DNA of 64,000 nucleotides from DSOI01 sp041394885. GTDB taxonomy: Bacteria; Acidobacteriota; Terriglobia; Bryobacterales; Bryobacteraceae. The translations under genes were made by a program, and so were the position numbers. The notes under the pieces are model-generated. The model searched no databases. It was not told the DNA's origin and was given only the letters and a program-made list of their open reading frames with translations. Location: contig JAWKHI010000030.1 of NCBI GenBank assembly GCA_041394885.1, positions 21,858-85,857 on the forward strand, given 5' to 3'. How positions within the stretch are numbered: the stretch's first letter is position 1; each line of letters starts with the position of its first letter. Of this stretch, positions 18,381 to 26,887 are shown in pieces.

Positions 18381-19262
18381 TCAGTCCCGCAGCAGCTCAC
18401 GCAGCCGTTTCTTCAGAGCCGCGCCGTGGATCGGGTCGGCCAGTGCGAACTCGACGAATGTCTCGTAGTAGCTCGGAAAGTTGCCGATGTCGTACCGCTT
18501 TTCGTTCGGGGGTAGTTTCACCGCCAGCACACGCCGGCCTTCCTCGCACAGCACCCGCATCGCGTCGGTCAACTGGATCTCACCGTTCTTGCCCGGCGGC
18601 AGGCGCCGGATGAGGTCGAAGATCAGCGGCGAAAGAACGTATCGTCCGGCGATCGCCAGATTGCTCGGCGCCTCTTCCGGACGCGGCTTTTCGATCAGAT
18701 CGCGCACCCGGATCACGTCCCCGTTGATGTCGGCCGGGCTCACGATGCCGTAGGAGGAGGTCTCGTCTTCCGGTACCTCTTCCACCGCGATCACGCAACT
18801 GGCGCGTTTGGTTTCAAACAGTTCCACCATCCGTGACACGCTCTTCGATTGTCCGTTCAGCCCGATGATCGAGTCGCCCAGGGCCAGCACGAACGGCTGC
18901 TCGCCGGCGAAATTCTCCCCGCACAGCACCGCGTCGCCCAGCCCGCGCTGAAACCGCTGCCTCGTGTAAAAGAAGTTGGCGGCCAGATCTTCGAAGTGAA
19001 TCTCCTGCAGCAGATCCGCCTTGTTGGCATCGCGCAGCATCCGCGACAACTCGGGATCGGCGTCGAAGTGATTCTCGATGGAGGATTTGCCACGCCCGGT
19101 GACGTAAAGGATGTCCCGCACGCCATTGGCAACCAGCTCCTCGGCGACATATTGAACAATCGGCTTCCGCGCCACTGGAAGCATCTCTTTGGGCTGGGAT
19201 TTGGTGGCTGGCAACAGCCGTGTGCCGGCCCCCGCCACCGGAACGATCGCACTTCGAATCAC
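18381..19262 (-). CDS. galU: UTP--glucose-1-phosphate uridylyltransferase
   Basis: The 293-residue protein makes UDP-glucose from UTP and glucose-1-phosphate for cell-envelope polysaccharides. The nucleotide-binding signature VPVAGAGTRLLPATKSQPKEM is at the N-terminus, followed by QYVAEEL, FVLALGDSI, VEEVPEDETSSYGIV and LIEKPRPEEAPSNLAI, all typical of GalU. The start is a GTG at 19262, preceded by an AGGAG-like site. Length is normal for bacterial GalU. It forms a convergent pair with the enolase-superfamily gene and is about 60 bases downstream of an SDR gene on the same strand. Confidence 0.93.
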   Translation of the reverse strand: MIRSAIVPVAGAGTRLLPATKSQPKEMLPVARKPIVQYVAEELVANGVRDILYVTGRGKSSIENHFDADPELSRMLRDANKADLLQEIHFEDLAANFFYTRQRFQRGLGDAVLCGENFAGEQPFVLALGDSIIGLNGQSKSVSRMVELFETKRASCVIAVEEVPEDETSSYGIVSPADINGDVIRVRDLIEKPRPEEAPSNLAIAGRYVLSPLIFDLIRRLPPGKNGEIQLTDAMRVLCEEGRRVLAVKLPPNEKRYDIGNFPSYYETFVEFALADPIHGAALKKRLRELLRD

Positions 19263-19324
19263 TTTTCGACTATAGCTCCTCTCGGTTGGCCGTTCGGCCT
19301 ACTTTGGTCATTCGGCTGGAACGA

Positions 19325-20092
19325 TCAATAGGGCCAGTGCGGCTTGGAGAATAATCCGCCATCCACCCACAGTGTCTGCCCGGTGACGAAGTCCGCCATC
19401 GGGCTGCAGAAGAACACCACCGCCCGCGCCACGTCCTCGGGCAGGCCCACCCGGCCGAGCGGAGTCACCGAAGCCCATGTCCCCGCGTAATCGCCGGCTT
19501 CGTCCTTGGTGCGCTCGATCTCGATCGCTCCCGGCGCCACGCAGTTCACCCGAATCCCATACTGGCCCAACTCGCAGGCCGCCACCTTGGTGAACATCTC
19601 GATGCCGCCCTTGCTGGCGGTGTAGTCCACCAGATGCGGGAAAGCCAACTTGTTGCACCCGGAACCTATGTTGACGATCGCGCCGCCGCCCTGGGCGCGC
19701 ATCTGCCGCGCTGCCAACTGCGTGCACAGGAAGCAGCCCTTGAGATTGGTCTCGATCACCCGGTCCCAATCGGCTTCTTCGAGGTCGAGTAGCGCCTTCC
19801 AGGTCTGGACGCCCGCGTTGTTCACCAGGATGTCGAGCTGCCCGAGCGCCTCGAGCGTCTCCTCGAACAGCCGGTCGACGTCGGCGCGTTGGCCCACATT
19901 CGCCTGAATTGGAATGGCGCGGCGCCCCATGGCCGCGATATCGGCGATGGTGCGCTCCGCGCCCGTCTGATCGGTGTGGTAGTTGACGGCAACGTCGCAG
20001 CCTTGGCGCGCGAGCTCGAGCGCGATTCCACGCCCCACCCCTTTGCTCGCGCCGGTGACCAGAGCCGTTTTTCCAGAAAGAACAGAGACCAT
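19325..20092 (-). CDS. SDR-family NAD(P)-dependent oxidoreductase (3-oxoacyl-ACP reductase/glucose dehydrogenase-like)
   Basis: The 255-residue classical short-chain dehydrogenase has the cofactor motif TGASKGVGRG, the NNAG motif and the catalytic YTASK (Tyr/Lys), with Ser in NIGSGCNK. The C-terminus reads GQTLWVDGG, as in FabG/glucose 1-dehydrogenase-like proteins. Tyr and a basic context after beta-2 (NYHTDQTG) suggest a preference for NADP(H), but the substrate is unknown. The neighbouring galU and enolase-superfamily genes hint at sugar metabolism. Confidence 0.88.
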   Translation of the reverse strand: MVSVLSGKTALVTGASKGVGRGIALELARQGCDVAVNYHTDQTGAERTIADIAAMGRRAIPIQANVGQRADVDRLFEETLEALGQLDILVNNAGVQTWKALLDLEEADWDRVIETNLKGCFLCTQLAARQMRAQGGGAIVNIGSGCNKLAFPHLVDYTASKGGIEMFTKVAACELGQYGIRVNCVAPGAIEIERTKDEAGDYAGTWASVTPLGRVGLPEDVARAVVFFCSPMADFVTGQTLWVDGGLFSKPHWPY

Positions 20093-20164
20093 ACCCGACC
20101 AGTTTAAGCCCGCGCCCCATGGGCTTCCTGACCGGGCTTCCCGCCGGCTCGGATTCCGGTGAGC

Positions 20165-20530
20165 CTACGCCTCAGCCGACTTTTGGCCCCCGCTCGACTT
20201 TCGCGTCATCAATCGCCGCGGGTCGAACAGATGCAGCGGCCGGAAAGCACGCTGCGACCACCGCACGCCATCCCCGAATTGCACCCCCAGAAAATACCCG
20301 ATCTCCCGATAGACGCAGTACCGCACCACGCCGATCAACTCTCCTGTCGCATAGCTGATTTTAACAGTGGTCTGTAGCGGGATCGAGACTTCCATCTGCA
20401 AGCAAGCCCCCGAAAGCGAGATGTCTTCCAGGTTCGCTACCGCACGCTTCCGGCGTCCCGATTTGTCTCTCCACTCCAATTCCACTAAGTCCGCGCATAG
20501 CAGCCGGGGTTCTGTGCGTCTCTCTCGCAT
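20165..20530 (-). CDS. PilZ-domain protein, putative c-di-GMP effector
   Basis: The ~121-residue single-domain protein has the two PilZ signatures for cyclic di-GMP binding: RRTEPR (RxxxR) close to the N-terminus and DISLSGACL ([DN]xSxxG) about 35 residues later. It has no attached output domain, like YcgR-type or pilus-associated stand-alone PilZ proteins. I use ATG at 20530, which places RxxxR at residues 4-8. A TTG at 20554 would add eight residues. No motility or polysaccharide genes flank it. Confidence 0.85.
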   Translation of the reverse strand: MRERRTEPRLLCADLVELEWRDKSGRRKRAVANLEDISLSGACLQMEVSIPLQTTVKISYATGELIGVVRYCVYREIGYFLGVQFGDGVRWSQRAFRPLHLFDPRRLMTRKSSGGQKSAEA

Positions 20531-20649
20531 ATACCCACTTATCGGCGTCAGCAAAACAAAGGCTTAGAGCCTCCCCTCTTGCGAAATTGCCTTACCCGCA
20601 CTTAGGCGTCTCCTCAGAACGCCCAAATCCTCCGCGGGTTGCCCTCAGG

Positions 20650-21402
20650 TCAAATCCGGTTAAACCGTTCGATTGCTTTTGTCAGTGCTTTCAACTGTTT
20701 GATCAGAGGCACCATCTTCGACTCCCTCTCGTCGATCTCCTGCGCCTTCTTCAAAACCTCCATCGCCTGCGCCGCGGGCACCGCGACCACGCCGTCCTCG
20801 CCCGCCACAATCAAGTCCCCCGGCGCAATCCTCACCCCCGCGCACTCCACAGGGATGTCCTTATCCACCGTCGCGTACCGTCCCACTGAACTCGACGGTA
20901 CTACGCTCCGGGCAAACACCGGCAAGCCCAGTGACCGTACCTCACCCACGTCCCGCACACCTCCGTCGATGATCACCCCGGCCACCCCGCGCGCCGTCGC
21001 CGCCGTCGCCATCAGCCCTCCCAATCCCGCCACGTCCAGCCCGTTTTCGATCACCAGCACCCCCACGTCGCCCGGCTGCGCTTCGTCGATCATCGCCACC
21101 GAATGCTTCGCGCTCAGCGCCGGTGTCGCCTGCTCGGCCGTCGCCGGACGCATGAACGCCGTTTTGGCGCGCCCTACGAACGCAGCCCGCGCGCCGTCGA
21201 GCGTCCGCGGACGCATGTCGTGGGAAAGGAACCCCCGCCGCCCCACCACCTGATCCACGGCGTCGGCCACCGAGGCCACCGTCGTTTTCCGGAATCCGGC
21301 GATCAACGGATCCACCGGGCCCGCCGGTTTGCGCGCCGCCTGGAACCCGAATCCCGCAATCGCCGCCGTCATTAACACCAGACCGGTATATTGTCGCTTC
21401 AT
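20650..21402 (-). CDS. Exported RraA-like (aldolase/regulator fold) protein
   Basis: The 250-residue protein has an N-terminal hydrophobic signal (MKRQYTGLVLMTAAIAGFGF) and an RraA/MenG-like fold: GRAKTAFM, MIDEAQPGDVGVLVIENG, ATAARGVAGVIIDGGVRDVGEVRSLGLPVFAR and PGDLIVAGEDGVVAVPA. These are the hallmark G-x-x-x-D and GGxRD motifs of the 4-hydroxy-4-methyl-2-oxoglutarate aldolase/RraA family. Such enzymes are normally cytoplasmic, so the signal-like N-terminus is notable. An in-frame ATG at 21426 would overlap the divergent gene; I prefer 21402. Reaction not known. Confidence 0.82.
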   Translation of the reverse strand: MKRQYTGLVLMTAAIAGFGFQAARKPAGPVDPLIAGFRKTTVASVADAVDQVVGRRGFLSHDMRPRTLDGARAAFVGRAKTAFMRPATAEQATPALSAKHSVAMIDEAQPGDVGVLVIENGLDVAGLGGLMATAATARGVAGVIIDGGVRDVGEVRSLGLPVFARSVVPSSSVGRYATVDKDIPVECAGVRIAPGDLIVAGEDGVVAVPAAQAMEVLKKAQEIDERESKMVPLIKQLKALTKAIERFNRI

Positions 21403-21424
21403 ACTGTGACATTCTAACTGGTAC

Positions 21425-22054
21425 ATGGAGGTTCGGCGAATCGTTGCTTGGCTGGCCGCCCTGTTCGGTCTCGGCGCACTGCTGCCGCGGCTGATCGGCG
21501 CGGCGTTCTTCGACCCTCACCTCATGGTCGCCTTCGCCGCCATGGCGGTGCTGTTTGAGGCCCCCGTGATCTGTGACGCTGTGAGCGCGGGCGCCGGTCG
21601 CGTACTACCCCGCGCCACCCTCGGCCGCCACATCGCCATCGCCGCCGGATTCGGATTCGCCTCCGCCGTTCTCCTGATGGTGATCCGCACCGTGGCGAGC
21701 AACCGCGAGATCGATGCGCCGTATTTTCTCTATCCCGACCCCCCCGTCATTGGCGGCCTGCTGCTGCTCGCCTTGGGCTTCGCCATCTTCGGCGCGGCCG
21801 CCGGAGCCTGGATCACACTGCACTCCTATTCGCCCGATGTGGCCCGCCAGCGGCTCCGTACCGGCTTTCTGGCTTTCCTGCTCGCGTTGATACTGGCGGC
21901 CAAGTTCGGGCCGGATGGCTGGCGGGCTGCCCTGACCTCACTCCTCACCAACGACGTGATCCTCACCGCGTCGGCGGTGCTGTTCGCTCTTCTGGCGGGT
22001 GCGTCGGCGTTGCTTTACCGGTCCGCCGCGCGGCATCGCCAGTACTCGGCCTGA
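21425..22054 (+). CDS. Six-helix integral membrane protein of unknown function
   Basis: The 209-residue protein is almost entirely hydrophobic, with about six predicted membrane segments (near residues 5-30, 35-55, 70-95, 105-130, 145-160 and 175-200). I recognise no family and no catalytic motif. It is divergent from the RraA-like gene; their starts are only about 20 bases apart, so they probably share a compact promoter region. It converges on the ADOP permease gene, whose stop lies at 22074. Confidence 0.65.
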   Translation: MEVRRIVAWLAALFGLGALLPRLIGAAFFDPHLMVAFAAMAVLFEAPVICDAVSAGAGRVLPRATLGRHIAIAAGFGFASAVLLMVIRTVASNREIDAPYFLYPDPPVIGGLLLLALGFAIFGAAAGAWITLHSYSPDVARQRLRTGFLAFLLALILAAKFGPDGWRAALTSLLTNDVILTASAVLFALLAGASALLYRSAARHRQYSA

Positions 22055-22073
22055 GGCCTACACAGACGCAGCC

Positions 22074-24749
22074 TCAAGCGCTCCGGATCACTCTCCAGGG
22101 ATCGATCCGCGATGCTTTCCGCGCCGGCAGGTATCCGGCCACGGCCGCGATCGCGGCGATTAACGACACCATGGCGGCGAAGGTAGCCGTGTCGGTAGGC
22201 TCGGTGCCGTAGAGCAGCGCCGAGATTGCGCTCGATGCCGCCAATGACCCCAAGCCTCCTAGCACCATGCCGGTGAGCGCCAGCCGCAGCGCCCTGCCGA
22301 CGACGTCCAATTGGACCTGCGCGCCGCTTGCCCCCAACGCCATGCGGATCCCGATCTCCTGCCGGCGCAGGGCCACCGAGTAGGAAATCACGCCGTAGAT
22401 GCCGATCGCGGCGAGTAGCAGTCCGATAGCGGCGAAGCCGGTCACCAGCAGCACAAAGAAGCGGCGCGGCGATACGGAGAGATCCACGATACCGCGGACG
22501 GGCCGCAGTGGAGCCGCGGGCTGCCCGGGGTTGAAGCCGCGGAGCGTGGACATTACTGCCGGAGCCAGCGCATCGTTGTCCAGCCGGGATCGGATAACCA
22601 GTTCCGCGCCTTCCGGATAGGCCTGCGTGGCGGGGAGAAACATTTCGGGGCTCGCGTCCTGCTCGAGACTATGCTGACGCAGATCGGCAACGACTCCGAC
22701 GACACGGACTTCGTTCCTGCCCTGTTGGGCGAGCCGGCCGAGGGCATCCTGGCCGTGCCAGAACCGCCGCGCGGCGGTTTCGTTTATGATGACGGCGCGT
22801 TCGCCCTCGGCGGTGTCGCGCCATGTGAAGTCGCGGCCCTTTTGAAGGCGAATGCCCATGGCTTCGAGATACCCGGGGGTGACGATACGAACCAGCGCGC
22901 TGCGGTCTTCCCCATCCTGGTAGCTGACGCCCTTCGCGGCGAGGCCCCAGCTCCGATTGCGTCCCAGGGGCAGCATGTCCGTGATGCCGGCGCGCTCGAC
23001 GCCCGGAATCTCTTCGATCCGGCGTATGGTTTCCTGGAGTATCGCGCCGCGGCGGCTGGCGTCGCCCGAGTCGTCATAGTCGATCCGGATGACCGCGGCG
23101 TGGCTCGGGTCGAAGCCGAGGTCGACATCCATCACGTGGAGGAAGCTGCGCAGCAAAAGGCCCGCGCCCACCACCAGGACACACGCCAGGGCCACCTCCG
23201 ACACCACCAGCACGCTCCGCATGCGTTCCTGCCCGCGGCCGGCGCTCATGCCCGGCCCGGTATCCTTTAACGCATTCTGGATCTTCGTCGCCGATATGCG
23301 GAACCCGGCGACGATCGCGAACACCAGCATCCATGCGGCCGCCATCGCGAGCATCCACCACAGCGCCGGGCCATCCACGCGGACGCTGCTGAGCAGGGGG
23401 AGGGCCAGCGATTCCTGATGCGCCAGGTACCTGGTCAGCCCGATCGCCAGCGCCAGTCCGCCGGTCGCGCCCGCCGCGGTGAGAACCAGATTCTCGGCCA
23501 GCAATTGCCGGAACAGCCTGCCGCGACCCGCGCCCAGCGCGCCGCGGATGGCGAATTCCTTGGACCGGGCGGCGGCGCGCGCCAGCAACAGATTGCTCAG
23601 GTTGACGCACACGATCAGCATGATCAGGCCCACCGCGGACCACAGCACCAACAGCGGCCTGCGCAGCTTCCCCGAAACGTATTCGCGCAATGCGGAAAGA
23701 GATGAGGTGTAATCTCCCCACCACTCCTTGTGCGCGGCTTTGAATTGCGGGAAGAGCACGTCCGCCTCGGCCTGCGCGGATGCAATCGTCGCGGTGGGCT
23801 TCAGGCGGCCCACCACGGCGAGCGTGTTGCCCCAGTTCCGGACGACATCGTAAATGAGCGGGACGTAGATATCCACGCGAAAGCCCGGTGAGAACACGGA
23901 GCCGAAGTCAAACGACGGCGGCAGAACTCCCACCACGGTGACGGACTCCTTGCCGATGGCGAAGTTCTTCCCCACGATTTCCGGGTCTCCGTTGAAGTGG
24001 CGCTGCCAGAAACCGTGACTGAGCAGCATCGCGGGACGCCCGCCCCGCTGGCATTCTTCCTCGGTGAACAGGCGCCCCTTTACCGGCTGGAGCCCGAGCG
24101 TCTGGAAGAAATTGCCGGCCACCATCACGCCGTTCACCGGTTGCGGCTCCCCGGCGCCCCGAAGCGTGTATTCACTGTTGCCGAAGAAGGGATTGTAACT
24201 GGTGACTTGCTGGAAAGACCGGTTGTTGCGCTCGAACTCCTCAAACGCCGCCACGGTGTATGTAACCCAAGAGAGCCCGCCGGCGGCTTTTCCTGACTGG
24301 ATCGAATCGCGGGCCGAGGTGAACCAAACCAATTGGTCCGGCTGCGCGAATGGAAGCGGACGCAGCAGCACCGCGTTCAGGACGCTGAACACGGCGGTGT
24401 TGGTGCCGATGCCGATGGCCAGCACCAGAATCGTGATGATCGCGTAAGATCGATCCCGCCGTAGCGTGCGCATCCCGTAGCGGACGTCCTGCCGCCACCC
24501 TGCCCAATAGTCTTTCCATTCCATACGCCGCTCCCTTTCCTGCCCCAGACGAAGCCCCGTCGCCCGCACGGTCTCGAGGTCGCCGAATTGCCGTTCGGCC
24601 TCGCGGCGCGCCTCCGCGGGGTCCATTCCTTGCCCCACCAGATCGTCGATCTTGGCCTGAATGTGGAATCGCAGCTCTTCGTCCACGTCGGCGCCCGCGT
24701 TGGGGCCGGTCAGCCTCGCATACCGCCGCCACCGTGGAATCGGATCCAT
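22074..24749 (-). CDS. ADOP-type (acidobacterial duplicated orphan permease) ABC transporter permease
   Basis: The 891-residue protein starts with the ADOP N-terminal region (DVDEELRFHIQAKIDDLV...ARREAERQFGD). Two MacB/FtsX halves follow, each with a periplasmic MacB_PCD domain flanked by membrane helices (first helix around IITILVLAIGIGTNTAVF; C-terminal FtsX block ending in SLIAAIAAVAGYLPARKASRIDP). The family is hugely expanded in Acidobacteria and carries no ATPase domain of its own; none is encoded beside it. I start at ATG 24749, four bases after the stop of the padR gene, rather than in the overlapping longer reading. It is regulated together with the PadR protein. Confidence 0.9.
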   Translation of the reverse strand: MDPIPRWRRYARLTGPNAGADVDEELRFHIQAKIDDLVGQGMDPAEARREAERQFGDLETVRATGLRLGQERERRMEWKDYWAGWRQDVRYGMRTLRRDRSYAIITILVLAIGIGTNTAVFSVLNAVLLRPLPFAQPDQLVWFTSARDSIQSGKAAGGLSWVTYTVAAFEEFERNNRSFQQVTSYNPFFGNSEYTLRGAGEPQPVNGVMVAGNFFQTLGLQPVKGRLFTEEECQRGGRPAMLLSHGFWQRHFNGDPEIVGKNFAIGKESVTVVGVLPPSFDFGSVFSPGFRVDIYVPLIYDVVRNWGNTLAVVGRLKPTATIASAQAEADVLFPQFKAAHKEWWGDYTSSLSALREYVSGKLRRPLLVLWSAVGLIMLIVCVNLSNLLLARAAARSKEFAIRGALGAGRGRLFRQLLAENLVLTAAGATGGLALAIGLTRYLAHQESLALPLLSSVRVDGPALWWMLAMAAAWMLVFAIVAGFRISATKIQNALKDTGPGMSAGRGQERMRSVLVVSEVALACVLVVGAGLLLRSFLHVMDVDLGFDPSHAAVIRIDYDDSGDASRRGAILQETIRRIEEIPGVERAGITDMLPLGRNRSWGLAAKGVSYQDGEDRSALVRIVTPGYLEAMGIRLQKGRDFTWRDTAEGERAVIINETAARRFWHGQDALGRLAQQGRNEVRVVGVVADLRQHSLEQDASPEMFLPATQAYPEGAELVIRSRLDNDALAPAVMSTLRGFNPGQPAAPLRPVRGIVDLSVSPRRFFVLLVTGFAAIGLLLAAIGIYGVISYSVALRRQEIGIRMALGASGAQVQLDVVGRALRLALTGMVLGGLGSLAASSAISALLYGTEPTDTATFAAMVSLIAAIAAVAGYLPARKASRIDPWRVIRSA

Positions 24750-24753
24750 GGCG

Positions 24754-25110
24754 TCAGCCCTCCTCCGCCAACGGCGGACGCACCGCCCCCAACATCTTGC
24801 CAACCGCCGCCGCGTAGGCCTCCCATCGTTTCGTCTCCAGTTGCAGCTGTCGCCGCCCCAGCTCCGTAAGGCTATAGAACTTCGCTTTCCGGTTATTCTC
24901 CGACACGCCCCACTCGGCCTCCACGAAGCCCTTGTTCTCCAACCGCCACAACGCCGGATACAACGTGCCTTCTTCCACCAGCAGGGCATCGTCGGTCTGC
25001 CGGCGGATCAACTTCGTGATGCCGTATCCGTGCATCGGCCCCCAGACGAGCGCCTTCAGAATGATGACGTCGAGAGTGCCGCGGAGCAGTTCGAGTGAGG
25101 TGTGTTCCAT
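24754..25110 (-). CDS. PadR-family transcriptional regulator
   Basis: The 118-residue protein is a typical short PadR winged-helix regulator: LLRGTLDVIILKALVWGPMHGYGI, the recognition-wing region LLVEEGTLYPALWRLENKGFVEAEW and a C-terminal dimerisation helix. An excellent GGGAGGAA ribosome binding site precedes ATG 25110. It is immediately upstream of the ADOP permease gene, the standard pairing in Acidobacteria, and likely represses that operon. Just upstream is a possible operator: GTATTC/GAATAC-like inverted halves around 25160-25185 (CCAAGGGGAGAATACC and GGGAATACAAGGGGA). Confidence 0.9.
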   Translation of the reverse strand: MEHTSLELLRGTLDVIILKALVWGPMHGYGITKLIRRQTDDALLVEEGTLYPALWRLENKGFVEAEWGVSENNRKAKFYSLTELGRRQLQLETKRWEAYAAAVGKMLGAVRPPLAEEG

Positions 25111-25212
25111 GCGTGCGTTCCTCCCCTGGTATGCGCTTCCCTATGTGTTCCAAGGGGAGAATACCACGGCTTCCCTGGGAATACAAGGGGAGTCGCCGCA
25201 ACAGCACCCGCG

Positions 25213-26154
25213 CTACCGCAAGAACGTCTTCCAGACCGTCGCCGCCAGCGCGTGCGTCACCATCGCGGCCCGGATCCCCGGACCCTCCAGATACGCTCGC
25301 GCGCAGAACACCCCCAACACCGTCGCCACCAGCGCATGCTTCCAATTCGGAAACGCGTTCCCGAACCATAGATGCACCGCCCCGAATGCCACGCTCGACA
25401 CTGCGATCGCTACCGGCGCGGCAAACCGGTCCCGTAGCCGCTGCAGCAGGATTCCCCGGAAGAACGTCTCTTCGCCCAGCGCCACCACCCAAAGAATGCC
25501 GAAGAACGTCGCCGGCGCCTTCCACCAGTACCCGGGCGCCACGCGGATCTCCGCAAATCCGATCGCGTAGATCACTGCCGCCGCCACCGGCGCCAGCAAC
25601 AGGAAATGCCGCAACCCGCTCTTCCATTCGCGCAGCCCCGGAACGAACCCGAACCCAATCCGGTCATCCCGCCGATTCGCCAGCACCGACGCGATCCCCA
25701 CCCGGAACCACATCAGTTGCGCCAGCGCCGCCACGCCGATGCGCGTCTCGAGCGGCTCCACGTACGGTTGGGTGATCGCCTTGAACAGATACACCCCGCC
25801 CATGAAGGCCAGGAACCCGAAGTCGAGCCAGCGCGGCAGCAGCGGCAGCCAGACCACCGCCAGCGCCACCAGCCCTGTGATCAGCAGCAGACCCTTCCAG
25901 GCGAACACCCCCGTCGGGATCGAGTAGATCAGATAGGAAACCAGCGCGGATCCGGCCAGCATCCCCGGATGCGCCCACCACGCCCGCCCCATGGAGAAGT
26001 AGAAAGACAACTCCACCAAAAACGCCGCCCCAACCGGGATCGCCACCGCCGCCGGAATCGATTTCGTTCCAGAATAGAAGTAGGCAGCGATGGAGCCCAC
26101 CACCCACAGCACCGCCACCAGATTGCGGAAGCGGATCGTCTGCGCGGTGGCCAT
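25213..26154 (-). CDS. CPBP-family intramembrane metalloprotease
   Basis: The 313-residue, roughly eight-helix membrane protein has the CAAX/ABI protease motifs near the C-terminus: ALGEETFFRG (EExxxR), VAFGAVHLW (FxxxH) and MVTHALAAT (HxxxA/B). These supply the metal-binding and catalytic residues of Rce1-like proteases. I start at ATG 26154 (MATAQTIRF). A longer reading from 26244 would run through the divergent gene. The start region overlaps the 5' end of the divergent gene at 26090 by 65 bases. Substrate unknown; bacterial relatives act in self-immunity to peptides or membrane-protein turnover. Confidence 0.85.
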   Translation of the reverse strand: MATAQTIRFRNLVAVLWVVGSIAAYFYSGTKSIPAAVAIPVGAAFLVELSFYFSMGRAWWAHPGMLAGSALVSYLIYSIPTGVFAWKGLLLITGLVALAVVWLPLLPRWLDFGFLAFMGGVYLFKAITQPYVEPLETRIGVAALAQLMWFRVGIASVLANRRDDRIGFGFVPGLREWKSGLRHFLLLAPVAAAVIYAIGFAEIRVAPGYWWKAPATFFGILWVVALGEETFFRGILLQRLRDRFAAPVAIAVSSVAFGAVHLWFGNAFPNWKHALVATVLGVFCARAYLEGPGIRAAMVTHALAATVWKTFLR

Positions 26155-26872
26155 CGGTTTCAGCTTAACCCACGCTACCCATTCCGCCCGCGCGCAGCCG
26201 GCCAATCTCGCCCGCCTCGTCGCCCAAACAGAGGCCGAAGCCATGGAGGCCCGCTCTCACTACGCCTACCGCCAGACCGTCCTGATCGAGGAGATGGGCA
26301 AGAACGGCCTCGTCGCCGGCCAGTATCGCGAGGAACGCGAGGTCATCTTTTCCCCTGCCGGCGAACGGACCGAACAACTCCGCGGCAAACCCTGGATGGC
26401 GCTCGCCCGCCTCCGCCTCACCGAAGAGGACTTCCGCGACATCCGCGAAGTGCAACCCTTCCTGTTCACCGCGGACCAGTTGTGGCTTTACGAGACCAGG
26501 TTCCGCGGCGAAGAAGCCGCCGATGGCATCGATTGCTGGCTGCTCGAAGTCAAGCCCCGCCAGACCCACCAAGGCATGCGCCTGTTCGAAGGCATGTTCT
26601 GGGTGGATAAGCGCGACTTCGGCGTCGTCAAGAGCTCCGGCCGCGCGGTTCCCCAGATTCTATCCCGCAAGGAGGAGAACCTGTTCCCGGCTTTCACGAC
26701 CTTCCGCGAGAAAGTAGATGGCAAGCACTGGTTCCCCGTCCACACCCACTCCGATGACGTGCTCCATTTCTCGAGCGGCTCCATCCGCCAGCGCATGTCC
26801 ATCAAGTACGAGCAGTACCAGCGCTTCGGGGCAGACTCCACGGTAACCTTCGACAAGCCTCTGGTACCATAA
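26090..26872 (+). CDS. Exported protein of unknown function, LolA/outer-membrane-lipoprotein-sorting-like
   Basis: The 260-residue protein has a basic N-terminus, a hydrophobic signal segment (IVCAVAIGFSLTHA) and a likely cleavage after ARA. The mature part is rich in beta strands, with RQTVLIEEM, REEREVIFSPAGERTEQL, DGIDCWLLEVKPR and FWVDKRDFGVVKSSGRAV. This resembles the half-barrel of LolA/RseB-like proteins, a fold that binds lipid; I am only moderately sure. The start at ATG 26090 overlaps the divergent protease gene. It lies 15 bases before the selenoprotein candidate and probably heads that operon. Confidence 0.65.
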   Translation: MEPTTHSTATRLRKRIVCAVAIGFSLTHATHSARAQPANLARLVAQTEAEAMEARSHYAYRQTVLIEEMGKNGLVAGQYREEREVIFSPAGERTEQLRGKPWMALARLRLTEEDFRDIREVQPFLFTADQLWLYETRFRGEEAADGIDCWLLEVKPRQTHQGMRLFEGMFWVDKRDFGVVKSSGRAVPQILSRKEENLFPAFTTFREKVDGKHWFPVHTHSDDVLHFSSGSIRQRMSIKYEQYQRFGADSTVTFDKPLVP

Positions 26873-26887
26873 CAAGCAGCAAAACCC

